From JAWXTP01 sp044433415 (lineage in GTDB: Bacteria; Bacteroidota; Bacteroidia; Bacteroidales; Rikenellaceae), in assembly GCA_044433415.1 (NCBI GenBank), contig JAWXTP010000061.1, positions 1-16,569 on the forward strand: a stretch of DNA of 16,569 bases, written 5' to 3'. This document shows, piece by piece, positions 1 through 7,780 of the stretch. A model generated the notes under the pieces. It saw only the letters and a program-made list of their open reading frames with translations. It did no database searches and had not been told where the DNA came from. Each line of letters begins with the position of its first letter. Position 1 is the first letter of the stretch. The position numbers and the translations under genes were made by a program.

Positions 1-197
1 GTCGTTTAAAACCTATCATTATGACTTCCCTTACAACTATCCTAGCGCTGGTTCCTTTCCTTAACCGTGTTGATATGGGCTCTGATTTACAGTATCCTTT
101 ATCTTTAGCAATTATTATCGGTATGTCTATCGGTACTTTAGTTAGTTTAGTGTTTATTCCTATGGCATACTATACTATTTATAACAGAAAAAAATAG
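1..197 (+). CDS. RND efflux transporter permease, 3' end (partial)
   Basis: This is the C-terminal 64 residues of a gene that begins upstream of the window; the frame opens at base 3 and ends with TAG at 195-197. The peptide starts RLKPIIMTSLTTILALVPF and continues into a hydrophobic helix with a GMSIGT turn and a VFIPMAYY ending. This is the classic last two transmembrane segments (TM11-TM12) of AcrB/HAE-type RND permeases. It sits 3 bp before a second complete RND permease, so the two are surely one operon. Upstream genes (membrane fusion protein, outer-membrane channel) are expected by family precedent but lie outside the window. Substrate cannot be told from this fragment. Confidence 0.9.
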   Translation, partial: RLKPIIMTSLTTILALVPFLNRVDMGSDLQYPLSLAIIIGMSIGTLVSLVFIPMAYYTIYNRKK

Positions 198-200
198 GTT

Positions 201-3200
201 ATGGTAGAAAATAATAATATAGAAAAAATTAATCCAGAAAATAAAAGTTTTCTTGATAAAATACCTTCTTTCTCGCTCATCCTTATAATGGTAATCTTTA
301 CCATTATGGGTGCAGCGTTGATACCTCTAGTGAATGTTAGTCATAAACCTACTGTTAACCAGCAAGGTCGTATTGCTATCAATTACACATGGAAGGGAGC
401 TTCACCTAGAGTTATAGAGCATGAAGTAACTTCTAAGATAGAAGGGGTAGTTTCGTCTGTGAAAGGTGTTAAGGATATTACTTCTACATCGTCAGCTGGT
501 AGTGGACGTATAGTAATAAATCTAAAAGATGGTATTAATATTTCTTCTGCACGTTTTGAGATTTCATCATTACTAAAACAGATTGCTGACAAACTCCCTG
601 ACGGTGTTTCTTACCCCTACTTAAGTGGGGGGAATGTAGGTTCTGAGAATGGAACATCTAAACAATTGTTGTCATATCAGATTAATGCTGATATGCGTCA
701 AGATCAGATTCAAGATTATGCTGTACAAAACATACAGCCCTATCTTGAACAAGTAGATGGAGTTACAGAAGTTACAGTGACTGGTGGAGTACCTCAATAC
801 CTGGAAATTAGCTATAACCCTAAAAATTTAAATTTATATGGGTTGACTCCTAGTAATATTGTAACAGCAATAAACGGTTTTATAGGTAGATCAAATATTA
901 TTGGTGACTTAGAGCATATAGACGAAAATGGAGATAAAAGCCGTATTACTCTACATCTCGAAACCTCAAGAATAGGTAGCGAAATAGAGAAAACTCCTAT
1001 CACTAAGGTTGATGATAAGATTATTTATCTTGGTAGCATAGCTGAAATGACCTACAAAGATAAAGCTGTAGATACCTATTACCGAGTAAATGGTATGAAC
1101 ACGGTTTATCTAAATGTTGAGGTTGACGAAAATGCTAACATTATCACGATGTCTGAAAAGGTGCGTGCTAAAATGGAGTCTGTCAAAGAAAATTTAATAG
1201 ACAATTATTATGTAGTACTAAATAAAGACGAAGCTGAAGAAATTAAGCTGGAGTTAGAAAAACTGATACGAAGAACTTTCTTATCTTTAATAATTCTGTT
1301 GGTTTTTGTGTGGATAGTAAGCCGCAGCTTCCGTTACTTGTCAATCATTGCGATCACCTTAGTGGCTAATGTGTTGATTTCTGTAATCTTATACTACTTA
1401 TTTGATGTACAACTTCACATATTTTCTTTAGCAGGTATAGCCGTTGCGTTTGGTATTGTAATAGATACCTCCATTGTGATGGTAGATCACTATAGTTACT
1501 ACCATAATAGGAAAGTGTTTATGGCAATTTTAGCTGCTCTACTAACAACTATAGGTTCATTGATAATTATTTTCTTTATGCCTGATGCAATTCGTGAAGA
1601 CCTTGCAGATTTCTCAGCTATTATTATCATTAATCTGACAGTTTCACTTTTAGTATCTCTATTATTTGTACCTGCAATTATTGAAAAATACAATTATAGA
1701 AGTTTGGAAGTAACTAAGTCTAGAAAATCAAGACGTAGGATTATTAGATTTAGTAGAGTATACACTAATTATATAAAATTTACTCAAAAACGTAAATGGA
1801 TATACATTACTATTCTAGTTATTGCATTTGGTATACCTTTCCATCTATTACCTTCAAAGATTGGTGAAAAGAAATATTGGTACGAAGAAGAGGTAGAGAA
1901 AAAGTGGTATCATAATGCATATAATAAAACTATAGGTAGTCCTTTTTATCAAGGGACTTTAAAAACACCTTTAGAATATTGTCTTGGTGGTACTTTAAGA
2001 TTATTCGGTACAGTGTCGGAGTCTTTTTCTCGTTCACGTGAGGAGAAGCAAATGGTACTAAATATTAGAGCTCAGATGCCCGAGGGGGGTACTGCTGCAC
2101 AAATTAATGAGAAGATAATCAATATAGAAAACATACTCAACAAGTATGATGAGATAGAGCGTTTTATCACAAATATTAATGGTCGTGGCGGTAGTATAGA
2201 AGTACATTTCACTGAGGAAGCTGCAAAAAGCGCTTTCCCCTATTCTTTGGAGAATGAGGTTATCGGTGCAGCGCTTCTTGTCGGTGGAGTAGACTGGAGT
2301 ACTTATGGTGTGAGTGAGAAGGGTTTTAGTAATTCTCTTAACTTAACATATAAGTCACACAGAATAGCTATCTCTGGTTATAATTACGATAAGTTATTTA
2401 CCATAGCTGAACAGTTATGTGAGAAGATGAAAGACAATAAACGTGTATCAGACGTTGAAGTTCAGACAGTTGAGAATTACTATTATAGAAATGCACCTCA
2501 GTCTCTTAATGAGATGTACATAAAGTACGACATGAAAAAGGTTGCTCTTTACAATATCAATCTAGTGCAAACATATACAGCGTTAAATAATATTGTCAAC
2601 ACAACAGAAATTGCTAAAACAGGTAATATAGATACAGATATATCTGTTGTTTCTTCGGACATAGATAAATTTGATGTGTGGAGTTTGTTTAACAGTTATG
2701 TGGATCAAGATGATGTGAAAATAAAGTTTTCTAATCTTGGAGAAATAGGTAAACGAAAGGCTAAAAATTCTATTGTTAAAAAGAATCAGGAATATACGCT
2801 TAATGTTGCCTTTAACTTCTTAGGTTCATACACACTAGCTGATAGATATGTAGAAACTGTAACGTCGGAGTTAAATAGTACGCTTCCTATAGGTTTTAAG
2901 TGTGAGAATAGTTCGTATGGATGGAGAAGAGATGATGGCTCACAATATTGGTTAATATTGGTTATTATAGTAATTATTTTCTTTGTTTGCTCTATATTGT
3001 TTGAGTCTTTGATTAAGCCTCTTGTTATTATATCGTTGATACCTATATCTTTTATTGGTACTTTCTTAACGTTCTATTTTAGTAAGGTTTATTTTGGTAC
3101 AGGTGGCTTTGCTTCTTTGGTTTTATTGAGTGGACTGGTAGTAAATGCAGCTATATACATTATAAATGAATATAATAACATTACAAATGAAACAACAGGT

Positions 3201-3452
3201 AGGAAATTAAGTAGGGGAGTGATTTATATGAAAGCATATAACCATAAAATTACACCTGTGTTCCTAACTATTTTCTCTACAGTTCTTGGTTTAATTCCTT
3301 TTTTAATGGATGGCGCTAAAGAACAGTTTTGGTTTTCATTTGCTTTAGGTTCTATAGGTGGGCTTATGTTCTCTATAATTGCTTTGATATTCTTTATGCC
3401 TATATTGATGCCTTTGAAGCAGTTAAAAACTAGTAAAAATAAAGTAAATTAA
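201..3452 (+). CDS. RND efflux transporter permease (AcrB/MdtB-C-like)
   Basis: The 1083-residue product has the normal length and architecture of an inner-membrane, proton-driven RND pump subunit that exports substrate across the envelope with a fusion protein and an outer-membrane channel. TM1 is about residues 24-46, followed by a periplasmic porter domain. TM2-TM6 lie at about 355-500, then a second periplasmic half, and TM8-TM12 from about 925. The TM4 proton-relay motif reads GIVIDTSIVMVD: the first Asp (D422, AcrB D407) is kept, but the second (AcrB D408) is Thr. The TM10 lysine position (AcrB K940) is Asn982 in GLVVNAAIYIINEY. Single-Asp TM4 motifs occur in other RND branches such as CusA, so it need not be inactive. 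It begins 3 bp after the previous permease stop; a tandem pair suggests a heteromeric trimer as in MdtBC (inference). Substrate is unknown. Confidence 0.92.
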   Translation: MVENNNIEKINPENKSFLDKIPSFSLILIMVIFTIMGAALIPLVNVSHKPTVNQQGRIAINYTWKGASPRVIEHEVTSKIEGVVSSVKGVKDITSTSSAGSGRIVINLKDGINISSARFEISSLLKQIADKLPDGVSYPYLSGGNVGSENGTSKQLLSYQINADMRQDQIQDYAVQNIQPYLEQVDGVTEVTVTGGVPQYLEISYNPKNLNLYGLTPSNIVTAINGFIGRSNIIGDLEHIDENGDKSRITLHLETSRIGSEIEKTPITKVDDKIIYLGSIAEMTYKDKAVDTYYRVNGMNTVYLNVEVDENANIITMSEKVRAKMESVKENLIDNYYVVLNKDEAEEIKLELEKLIRRTFLSLIILLVFVWIVSRSFRYLSIIAITLVANVLISVILYYLFDVQLHIFSLAGIAVAFGIVIDTSIVMVDHYSYYHNRKVFMAILAALLTTIGSLIIIFFMPDAIREDLADFSAIIIINLTVSLLVSLLFVPAIIEKYNYRSLEVTKSRKSRRRIIRFSRVYTNYIKFTQKRKWIYITILVIAFGIPFHLLPSKIGEKKYWYEEEVEKKWYHNAYNKTIGSPFYQGTLKTPLEYCLGGTLRLFGTVSESFSRSREEKQMVLNIRAQMPEGGTAAQINEKIINIENILNKYDEIERFITNINGRGGSIEVHFTEEAAKSAFPYSLENEVIGAALLVGGVDWSTYGVSEKGFSNSLNLTYKSHRIAISGYNYDKLFTIAEQLCEKMKDNKRVSDVEVQTVENYYYRNAPQSLNEMYIKYDMKKVALYNINLVQTYTALNNIVNTTEIAKTGNIDTDISVVSSDIDKFDVWSLFNSYVDQDDVKIKFSNLGEIGKRKAKNSIVKKNQEYTLNVAFNFLGSYTLADRYVETVTSELNSTLPIGFKCENSSYGWRRDDGSQYWLILVIIVIIFFVCSILFESLIKPLVIISLIPISFIGTFLTFYFSKVYFGTGGFASLVLLSGLVVNAAIYIINEYNNITNETTGRKLSRGVIYMKAYNHKITPVFLTIFSTVLGLIPFLMDGAKEQFWFSFALGSIGGLMFSIIALIFFMPILMPLKQLKTSKNKVN

Positions 3453-3466
3453 GTAAGTAGGAAATT

Positions 3467-3504
3467 AAAAGAGCTCATAAAGGTGGTTGTTTATGAGCTC
3501 TTTT
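3467..3504 (+). terminator. Intrinsic terminator of the RND operon
   Basis: A perfect 15-bp inverted repeat, AAAAGAGCTCATAAA at 3467-3481 and its complement at 3490-3504, encloses an 8-nt loop. The right arm ends in TTTT. It lies 15 bp after the RND stop codon. The A-tract on the left arm and T-tract on the right would also let it work in the other direction. Confidence 0.85.
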
Positions 3505-3533
3505 ATGTATGAACAAATTATTATTTTTTTAAT

Positions 3534-4796
3534 ATGAAGTATTTTTTAACCCTAATATTGCTGTCATTTATGTCTACTATGGCAGTTGCACAAAAAGTAT
3601 GTAAAATAGAAGGACAAATTATCAATAGACCAAAAGACAAAATTTTATTATTAGCTCCTAAAGGTACAGATTATAGAGTTAGCAAGCCTATAGAAATTAA
3701 AATCAACAACGACGGTACATTTAGTTATAGTCTTAATTTTGAATACCCTGAATTGTACACATTAGTATTTAAAAGTGAATATGATAACAGTGCTTGGTAC
3801 ACATATCAGTTTATGCTGGAAGAGCCTGTCGTAAAGCTAGAGATTTATCCACATGACAGATACGCAGATAGAAAGATTGTCGGAGGTGAATTAAATAAAC
3901 ATTTTCAAAGTATTGATATAGAGCTTGCAAATAAATATAATGAAAAGTTAGAACCTTTAAGTAATAAACTTTATTACGAGCTAGGCGAAGATGCTTATTC
4001 TGAAGAATATAAGGGGTTTATCAGGGGGATAAGGCAAAACAAATTAACACCTATAGAGCGTGATTCACTGTATAGATTACAAAAATATTTGGTGCAAAAC
4101 AATATGCAATTCAATGAAGAAGGTAAAGTTATAGAACATAAAATCACAGAAATACGAGATAATCTTCATAATGAAATATTAAATCTGGTACTAAGTAACA
4201 ATAATGAGGCTTCATTAGCTATGTTAGGGATACTTGTTGATAGAAATAATAGTACAGTTAATCCTACATTGAATAGTAAATATAAAGATGTTTTATATAA
4301 GCATTTTACAAAAGATTATGCCGATAATCCAATGTATAAAAGAATTGAGCTTAAAATCTTAGGTGGCGAACTTAAAAATGGTTCTGATTTTATAGACTTC
4401 GAAGCTCCTGACTTAGATGGAAATACTCACAAATTATCTGGCTTAATTAAAAATAAAGTTGTTGTTTTAGACTTATGGGCATCGTGGTGTGGACCATGTA
4501 TGCATACAACTAAATCATTTATAGATGTGTGGGAAAAGTATAAAGACCTAGGTTTTGATATCATAGGTGTTGCTAGAGAAAAGGATAACACAAAAGCTAT
4601 GGAAGCGGCTATGAAACGTATCGGTATGAAGTGGTTAAATCTTGTTGATATAAATGACAAATCTGAGATATGGTATAAATATGGTATAGGAAATGCTGGA
4701 GGGGGAGTGTTTTTAATAGATAAACATGGAAAGATAGTAGATATAGGTTTTAATGCTGCACAATTAGATACTTTATTAGAAGGTTTGTTGAAATAA
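3534..4796 (+). CDS. Secreted DUF4369 / TlpA-like thioredoxin-fold protein
   Basis: The 420-residue protein starts with a signal peptide (residues 1-20, ending MAVAQ). Next comes a DUF4369-like beta domain at about 22-115, with IEGQI and DGTFSYSL motifs, a helical linker at about 118-280, and a C-terminal TlpA/AhpC-TSA-type thioredoxin domain at about 283-420. The redox motif is W-C-G-P-C at 318-322 in LDLWASWCGPC. This family acts in the periplasm as thiol-disulfide reductase or resistance protein, with no defined substrate. The position that is normally cis-proline before FLID is glycine (GNAGGGVFLID, G390), an unusual state for a thioredoxin fold. It appears to be monocistronic, flanked by hairpins. 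No TAnnTTTG element is visible in the 29 bp between the preceding hairpin and the ATG. Family assignment is firm; physiological role is open. Confidence 0.88.
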   Translation: MKYFLTLILLSFMSTMAVAQKVCKIEGQIINRPKDKILLLAPKGTDYRVSKPIEIKINNDGTFSYSLNFEYPELYTLVFKSEYDNSAWYTYQFMLEEPVVKLEIYPHDRYADRKIVGGELNKHFQSIDIELANKYNEKLEPLSNKLYYELGEDAYSEEYKGFIRGIRQNKLTPIERDSLYRLQKYLVQNNMQFNEEGKVIEHKITEIRDNLHNEILNLVLSNNNEASLAMLGILVDRNNSTVNPTLNSKYKDVLYKHFTKDYADNPMYKRIELKILGGELKNGSDFIDFEAPDLDGNTHKLSGLIKNKVVVLDLWASWCGPCMHTTKSFIDVWEKYKDLGFDIIGVAREKDNTKAMEAAMKRIGMKWLNLVDINDKSEIWYKYGIGNAGGGVFLIDKHGKIVDIGFNAAQLDTLLEGLLK

Positions 4797-4799
4797 GAC

Positions 4800-4830
4800 A
4801 ATTACCGAAAACTTGAGGTTTTCGGTAATT
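4800..4830 (+). terminator. Terminator hairpin after the thioredoxin-fold gene
   Basis: Perfect 13-bp stem AATTACCGAAAAC (4800-4812) with its complement at 4818-4830 and a 5-nt loop, 3 bp after the stop codon. There is no long T-tract after the right arm, so it is a strong hairpin with a weak tail. Downstream to 4960 there is only AT-rich sequence with no gene. Confidence 0.7.
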
Positions 4831-4960
4831 ACCCATATTATCCTATTAAACATAATGTATATTATGATTCGATAGTGCAAATTAATTAAATATCTAATAT
4901 AAAGCATAATTTTAATATATATCCAAGAAATCTAATACTGATTTAATAAATCGACAAAAT

Positions 4961-6013
4961 CTATTTCATTAATAAATATTCTATAATTTTCTCTTCAGGT
5001 TTAAATTCGCACAATTCGCTAAGACCTAATTTGACAATTACATATTCTATGATTTCTGATTCATTTAAATCAACTTTTGAATTTTCTGCTTCTAGGTAGT
5101 TATTACCACAGTCTAACAAAGCTCTCAAAGGAACAAGACCAATAATCTCTGTACCTGTAACTTTAACACCGTACTGCCCTGCTTTCCTAGATACTTCATC
5201 AAAAACTACATTTAAAGGTGCTGTATGCATGTTTGTAATATTTGTAGACACTTGTGCCTTTCCGTACTCCTTAATATACCACCCAATAGCCTTAAGACCC
5301 GAAATAAGCCCCTTTTTCACAATGATACAACCAGCAGTATCAACGATTTTTTGACCCTCAGAATCGCGTATTATTCGCCCTTTTTCGCGAACGTCTAAAG
5401 CTATTTCTTTTGCAATGTGCTCAGAGTCAGTATTTAAGTTAAAATTTACGGCTAAAAGGAATTCTCTAGCTCCTATAACAGAAATTCCACTTTGTGCTAC
5501 AACATCATTATATTCAAAAGAACCAAAGTCGGGCTTCCATAAAGGATCAGCTAACTTTTCTTTTATACCTTCATATTCACCTTTTCGACAACTAGCTAAA
5601 TTCCTGCGCTTCTCGTCAAACGCTGCATTTTCATAACAATATACAGGGATTTTAAGTTCCTCTCCAACACGCTTAGCTAAACCTCGTGCATAAACTACAG
5701 TTTCTTCCATAGTGACACCCTCTATAGGGATAAGAGGCATTACATCTGTAGCTCCTATTCGAGGATGCTCTCCCCTGTGTAAACGCATATCTATTAATTC
5801 CTGCGCTTTTTTAACAGCTCTAAATGCTGATTCTACAACTAACTCAGGTTCACCTACAAAAGTGTAAACTGTGCGATTTGCAGCTTTACCTGGATCTATA
5901 TTTAATAATTCAACCCCTTCTACAGACCTAATTGCATCTGCTATTGCATTTATAATATCAATATTTATACCCTCACTAAAATTAGTGACACATTCTATAA
6001 GTCTTCTTGTCAT
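4961..6013 (-). CDS. ftcD: Glutamate formiminotransferase
   Basis: The 350-residue enzyme transfers the formimino group of N-formiminoglutamate to tetrahydrofolate (EC 2.1.2.5), the last step of the folate-linked histidine degradation route. The N-terminal half (about 1-180) opens with LIECVTNFSEG and contains MRLHRGEHPRIGATDVMPL. H83 in EHPRIGA matches the catalytic histidine of mammalian FTCD. The C-terminal half (about 182-330) contains QVSTNITN and TEIIGLVP. The length fits the transferase domain alone; the cyclodeaminase domain of the bifunctional animal enzyme is absent. No hutH, hutU, hutI or fchA gene is nearby, so the rest of the pathway must be elsewhere. The start at 6013 gives the canonical N-terminus. 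It is transcribed divergently from the metallopeptidase gene, with a 73-bp gap to that gene's preferred start. Confidence 0.95.
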   Translation of the reverse strand: MTRRLIECVTNFSEGINIDIINAIADAIRSVEGVELLNIDPGKAANRTVYTFVGEPELVVESAFRAVKKAQELIDMRLHRGEHPRIGATDVMPLIPIEGVTMEETVVYARGLAKRVGEELKIPVYCYENAAFDEKRRNLASCRKGEYEGIKEKLADPLWKPDFGSFEYNDVVAQSGISVIGAREFLLAVNFNLNTDSEHIAKEIALDVREKGRIIRDSEGQKIVDTAGCIIVKKGLISGLKAIGWYIKEYGKAQVSTNITNMHTAPLNVVFDEVSRKAGQYGVKVTGTEIIGLVPLRALLDCGNNYLEAENSKVDLNESEIIEYVIVKLGLSELCEFKPEEKIIEYLLMK

Positions 6014-6029
6014 AACATAAATTTTAATT

Positions 6030-6037
6030 CAAAAATA
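6030..6037 (-). promoter_or_regulatory. Putative -7 element for ftcD
   Basis: Read on the minus strand this is TATTTTTG, an exact match to TAnnTTTG. It would place transcription start about 10 nt before the ATG at 6013. No clear -33 TTTG is present at the usual distance, so this is a motif match only. Confidence 0.4.
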
Positions 6038-6059
6038 GTAAATAAATACTAAATATTTG

Positions 6060-6067
6060 TACATTTG
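6060..6067 (+). promoter_or_regulatory. Putative -7 element for the metallopeptidase gene
   Basis: TACATTTG matches TAnnTTTG exactly. It would start transcription near 6073, leaving a short A-rich leader before the ATG at 6087. This argues against the in-frame TTG at 6057 as the true start, because that codon would lie upstream of the -7 element. No good -33 element is seen. Confidence 0.4.
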
Positions 6068-6086
6068 TATTAAAAATAAATATGCT

Positions 6087-6809
6087 ATGCAGAAAATGAC
6101 AAAAATAATACACGAACAGTTAGAAATAAGTTCAGATACATTTATAGATTATGATATTGAATTTTCAAATCGTAAATCACTTGTAATATCTGTAAATAAA
6201 AAGGATAAAAAAGTTGTCGTTAAGTCACCTAACAATCTTTCTTTACCTTATATTAAGAATTTTGTAGTTAGTAAATCATCTTGGATTAAAAAACAATGTG
6301 ACAATGCAGAAAATAATACATCATTCGTACAGTTAAGTTATGAAAATGGATCAAAACACTACATACTAGGGAAAGAGTATATTTTAGAGATACATAGCGC
6401 AAATATAACAGAAATATTTACTACAGACGCAGGTAAGTTAATAATAAATTGCAGATCAAACACAAATATCGAGCTAGCTCTCAAAAAATGGCATGCAACA
6501 ATAGCCCCTAGAGTGTTTATAGAAATTATGAGACCTATTATTGATAATTTTGGTGTTAAATACAAATTATATCCCTCAAAATTAGAATATAAATTCGTTA
6601 AAAGATATTGGGGGCAATGTACACCAAAAAGACTTATAAGGATAAATATAAGTCTTATACATCAACCACAAGCAGCCATTGAATACATAATTTTACATGA
6701 ATTATGTCATTTTATACACCAAAACCATTCTAAAGACTTTTGGACACTTGTTGAAAAGGAAATGCCTGATTACAAACAAAGGAAAGCACTCCTAACAAAT
6801 TACTATTAA
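6087..6809 (+). CDS. YgjP/WLM-type (DUF45, M48-like) zinc metallopeptidase
   Basis: I take the ATG at 6087 as start (240 residues), with ATG 6096 possible; a longer frame from TTG 6057 is unlikely. The C-terminal domain carries the zinc site HELCHFIHQNH: H204, E205 and H208 form HExxH, and H214 is the likely third ligand. This is preceded by the family signature around YWGQCTPKRLIRINISLI, a variant of the usual WGSC motif. The ending KDFWTLVEKEMPDYKQRKALL is also typical. There is no signal peptide, so it is probably cytoplasmic. YgjP-like proteins are predicted peptidases, often linked to DNA-repair or restriction contexts elsewhere, but no such partner is next to it here. The gene is monocistronic and convergent with the UpxY-like gene. 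Confidence 0.88.
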   Translation: MQKMTKIIHEQLEISSDTFIDYDIEFSNRKSLVISVNKKDKKVVVKSPNNLSLPYIKNFVVSKSSWIKKQCDNAENNTSFVQLSYENGSKHYILGKEYILEIHSANITEIFTTDAGKLIINCRSNTNIELALKKWHATIAPRVFIEIMRPIIDNFGVKYKLYPSKLEYKFVKRYWGQCTPKRLIRINISLIHQPQAAIEYIILHELCHFIHQNHSKDFWTLVEKEMPDYKQRKALLTNYY

Positions 6810-6836
6810 TAGGACTGAATAAAAAGATATTAAGAC

Positions 6837-6885
6837 AAAAATACAACCTATAAGATACAGAGCATAAAATCTAGGTTGTATTTTT
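6837..6885. terminator. Shared bidirectional terminator
   Basis: Perfect 14-bp stem AAAAATACAACCTA (6837-6850) with its complement at 6872-6885, around a 21-nt loop. It has an A-tract on one side and a T-tract on the other. It lies between two convergent genes (stops at 6809 plus and 6917 minus), so one hairpin can end both transcripts. Confidence 0.8.
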
Positions 6886-6916
6886 AATATTTTAAGGAAT
6901 CAGATTATCCCTGCCT

Positions 6917-7459
6917 TTAAATTTTCTCTATTAAATCAGAGCTTACTGATGTAAGCGCTACTGTGATTAGTCCCTCAATGCTCAAAACAACTCGTTTATC
7001 TCGGATTCCTTTCACTTTAACTAAAGTGCCTTGATATCCACAAAACTCACCTCCTGTTATTTTTACACGAGTCCCTTTTTGAAGACAAGTAGAAGTTAAA
7101 TCAATATAATCTAATTTATCCATTGATTTATTTGTGATTTCTATAAACTGTCCCATTTCTAAATCGGGAACAATAATAGGTGATAATACATTATTACTTC
7201 CTTCTAAACAATTATGAAGAAATGGAAGCTGTGATTTAATATCATTTAGTTCGTTTATGTCCGTTTTGACAAATATCAGATTATGAATTGCAGGCTTTAA
7301 AATTATCTTTTTTTTCCCCTTTTCCACAACTGCAGTTTGTCGCATAGGAATAAAATTCTCTATGGAGCGTTCATTTAAAAATACCTTGGCTTTAAGTTCT
7401 CGCTTATAAGTGGTTTTCATTGCGTACCAAACGACACCTTTATTAGAATAATCAATCAT
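6917..7459 (-). CDS. UpxY-family NusG-like transcription antiterminator
   Basis: The 180-residue protein has an N-terminal NusG domain (about 9-108) that opens VVWYAMKTTYKRELKA and contains ENFIPMR and KPAIHNLIFVK. These are hallmarks of the UpxY group of specialised NusG paralogues in Bacteroidales. The C-terminal KOW domain is at about 127-180 (KGTRVKITGGEFCGYQGTLVKVKG). UpxY proteins bind elongating RNA polymerase and allow read-through of the leader of capsular polysaccharide operons, usually as the first gene of that operon. Here no polysaccharide gene follows: the gene ends in a shared terminator facing the metallopeptidase. It may act in trans on a distant locus or be a remnant of a lost operon (inference). 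The start at 7459 places the WYAM motif at the usual distance from the N-terminus. Confidence 0.88.
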   Translation of the reverse strand: MIDYSNKGVVWYAMKTTYKRELKAKVFLNERSIENFIPMRQTAVVEKGKKKIILKPAIHNLIFVKTDINELNDIKSQLPFLHNCLEGSNNVLSPIIVPDLEMGQFIEITNKSMDKLDYIDLTSTCLQKGTRVKITGGEFCGYQGTLVKVKGIRDKRVVLSIEGLITVALTSVSSDLIEKI

Positions 7460-7479
7460 GTTTTTAATAAAAAATTAAT

Positions 7480-7487
7480 CAAAATTA
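7480..7487 (-). promoter_or_regulatory. Possible -7 element for the UpxY-like gene
   Basis: On the minus strand this reads TAATTTTG, matching TAnnTTTG, 21 bp before the ATG. A second match (TATTTTTG) lies at 7635-7642 and would give a leader of about 170 nt. UpxY genes often have long regulated leaders, so either could be used. Neither has a clear -33 partner. Confidence 0.3.
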
Positions 7488-7712
7488 AATTAATGCTATA
7501 TTTCAAGTTATTACAAATAATTTACACAATATAATATAGTGCTAAATCGTATGAAATTTGAGTTATTTTAAGTCTTATATATCATTCTTATAAGAATTAT
7601 ATTATGTAAAGTTACTAAAAATATTAAACTATACCAAAAATATACCTTTTTTATTTATTTGAGAGTTTAATTCAAATAATATTCAAATCTGAAGACAATT
7701 TATTGTAAAAAA

Positions 7713-7745
7713 AATACGTTTAAAATAAATAAAGCATTATATTTG
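7713..7745 (+). promoter_or_regulatory. Putative promoter of the DUF6515 gene
   Basis: The -7 element TATATTTG at 7738-7745 matches TAnnTTTG exactly. A TTG at 7713-7715 lies 22 bp upstream as a plausible -33 element. The start point would be near 7751, leaving an A/T-rich leader of about 30 nt before the ATG at 7781. Confidence 0.5.
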
Positions 7746-7780
7746 TAATAATTTTAATTTTTAATCTAAAATAAAAAGTT

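Larger units (their letters stand above)
7460..7780. other. Intergenic region between divergent UpxY-like and DUF6515 genes
   Basis: These 321 bp are very AT-rich and hold no credible gene. They contain promoter-like elements for both flanking genes and an isolated 14-bp perfect palindrome, ATTCTTATAAGAAT, at 7584-7597. The palindrome could be an operator, but nothing else supports that. No second copy of the palindrome is seen nearby, so an invertible promoter is not indicated. Confidence 0.5.

Noticed and set aside
4427..4801. 124-codon open frame on the minus strand
   Set aside because: It lies antisense within the thioredoxin domain of the secreted protein. It has no leader of its own, no family motifs and a composition expected of a reverse reading of an AT-rich gene.
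4961..6013. Bifunctional formiminotransferase-cyclodeaminase
   Set aside because: The length (350 residues) covers only the transferase part; no cyclodeaminase domain follows and none is encoded next to it.
6057..6086. Upstream TTG start extending the metallopeptidase by 10 residues
   Set aside because: The added residues (from MYICIKNKYA) do not look like family sequence, and the likely -7 promoter element at 6060-6067 lies inside that stretch, so an mRNA would start downstream of the TTG.
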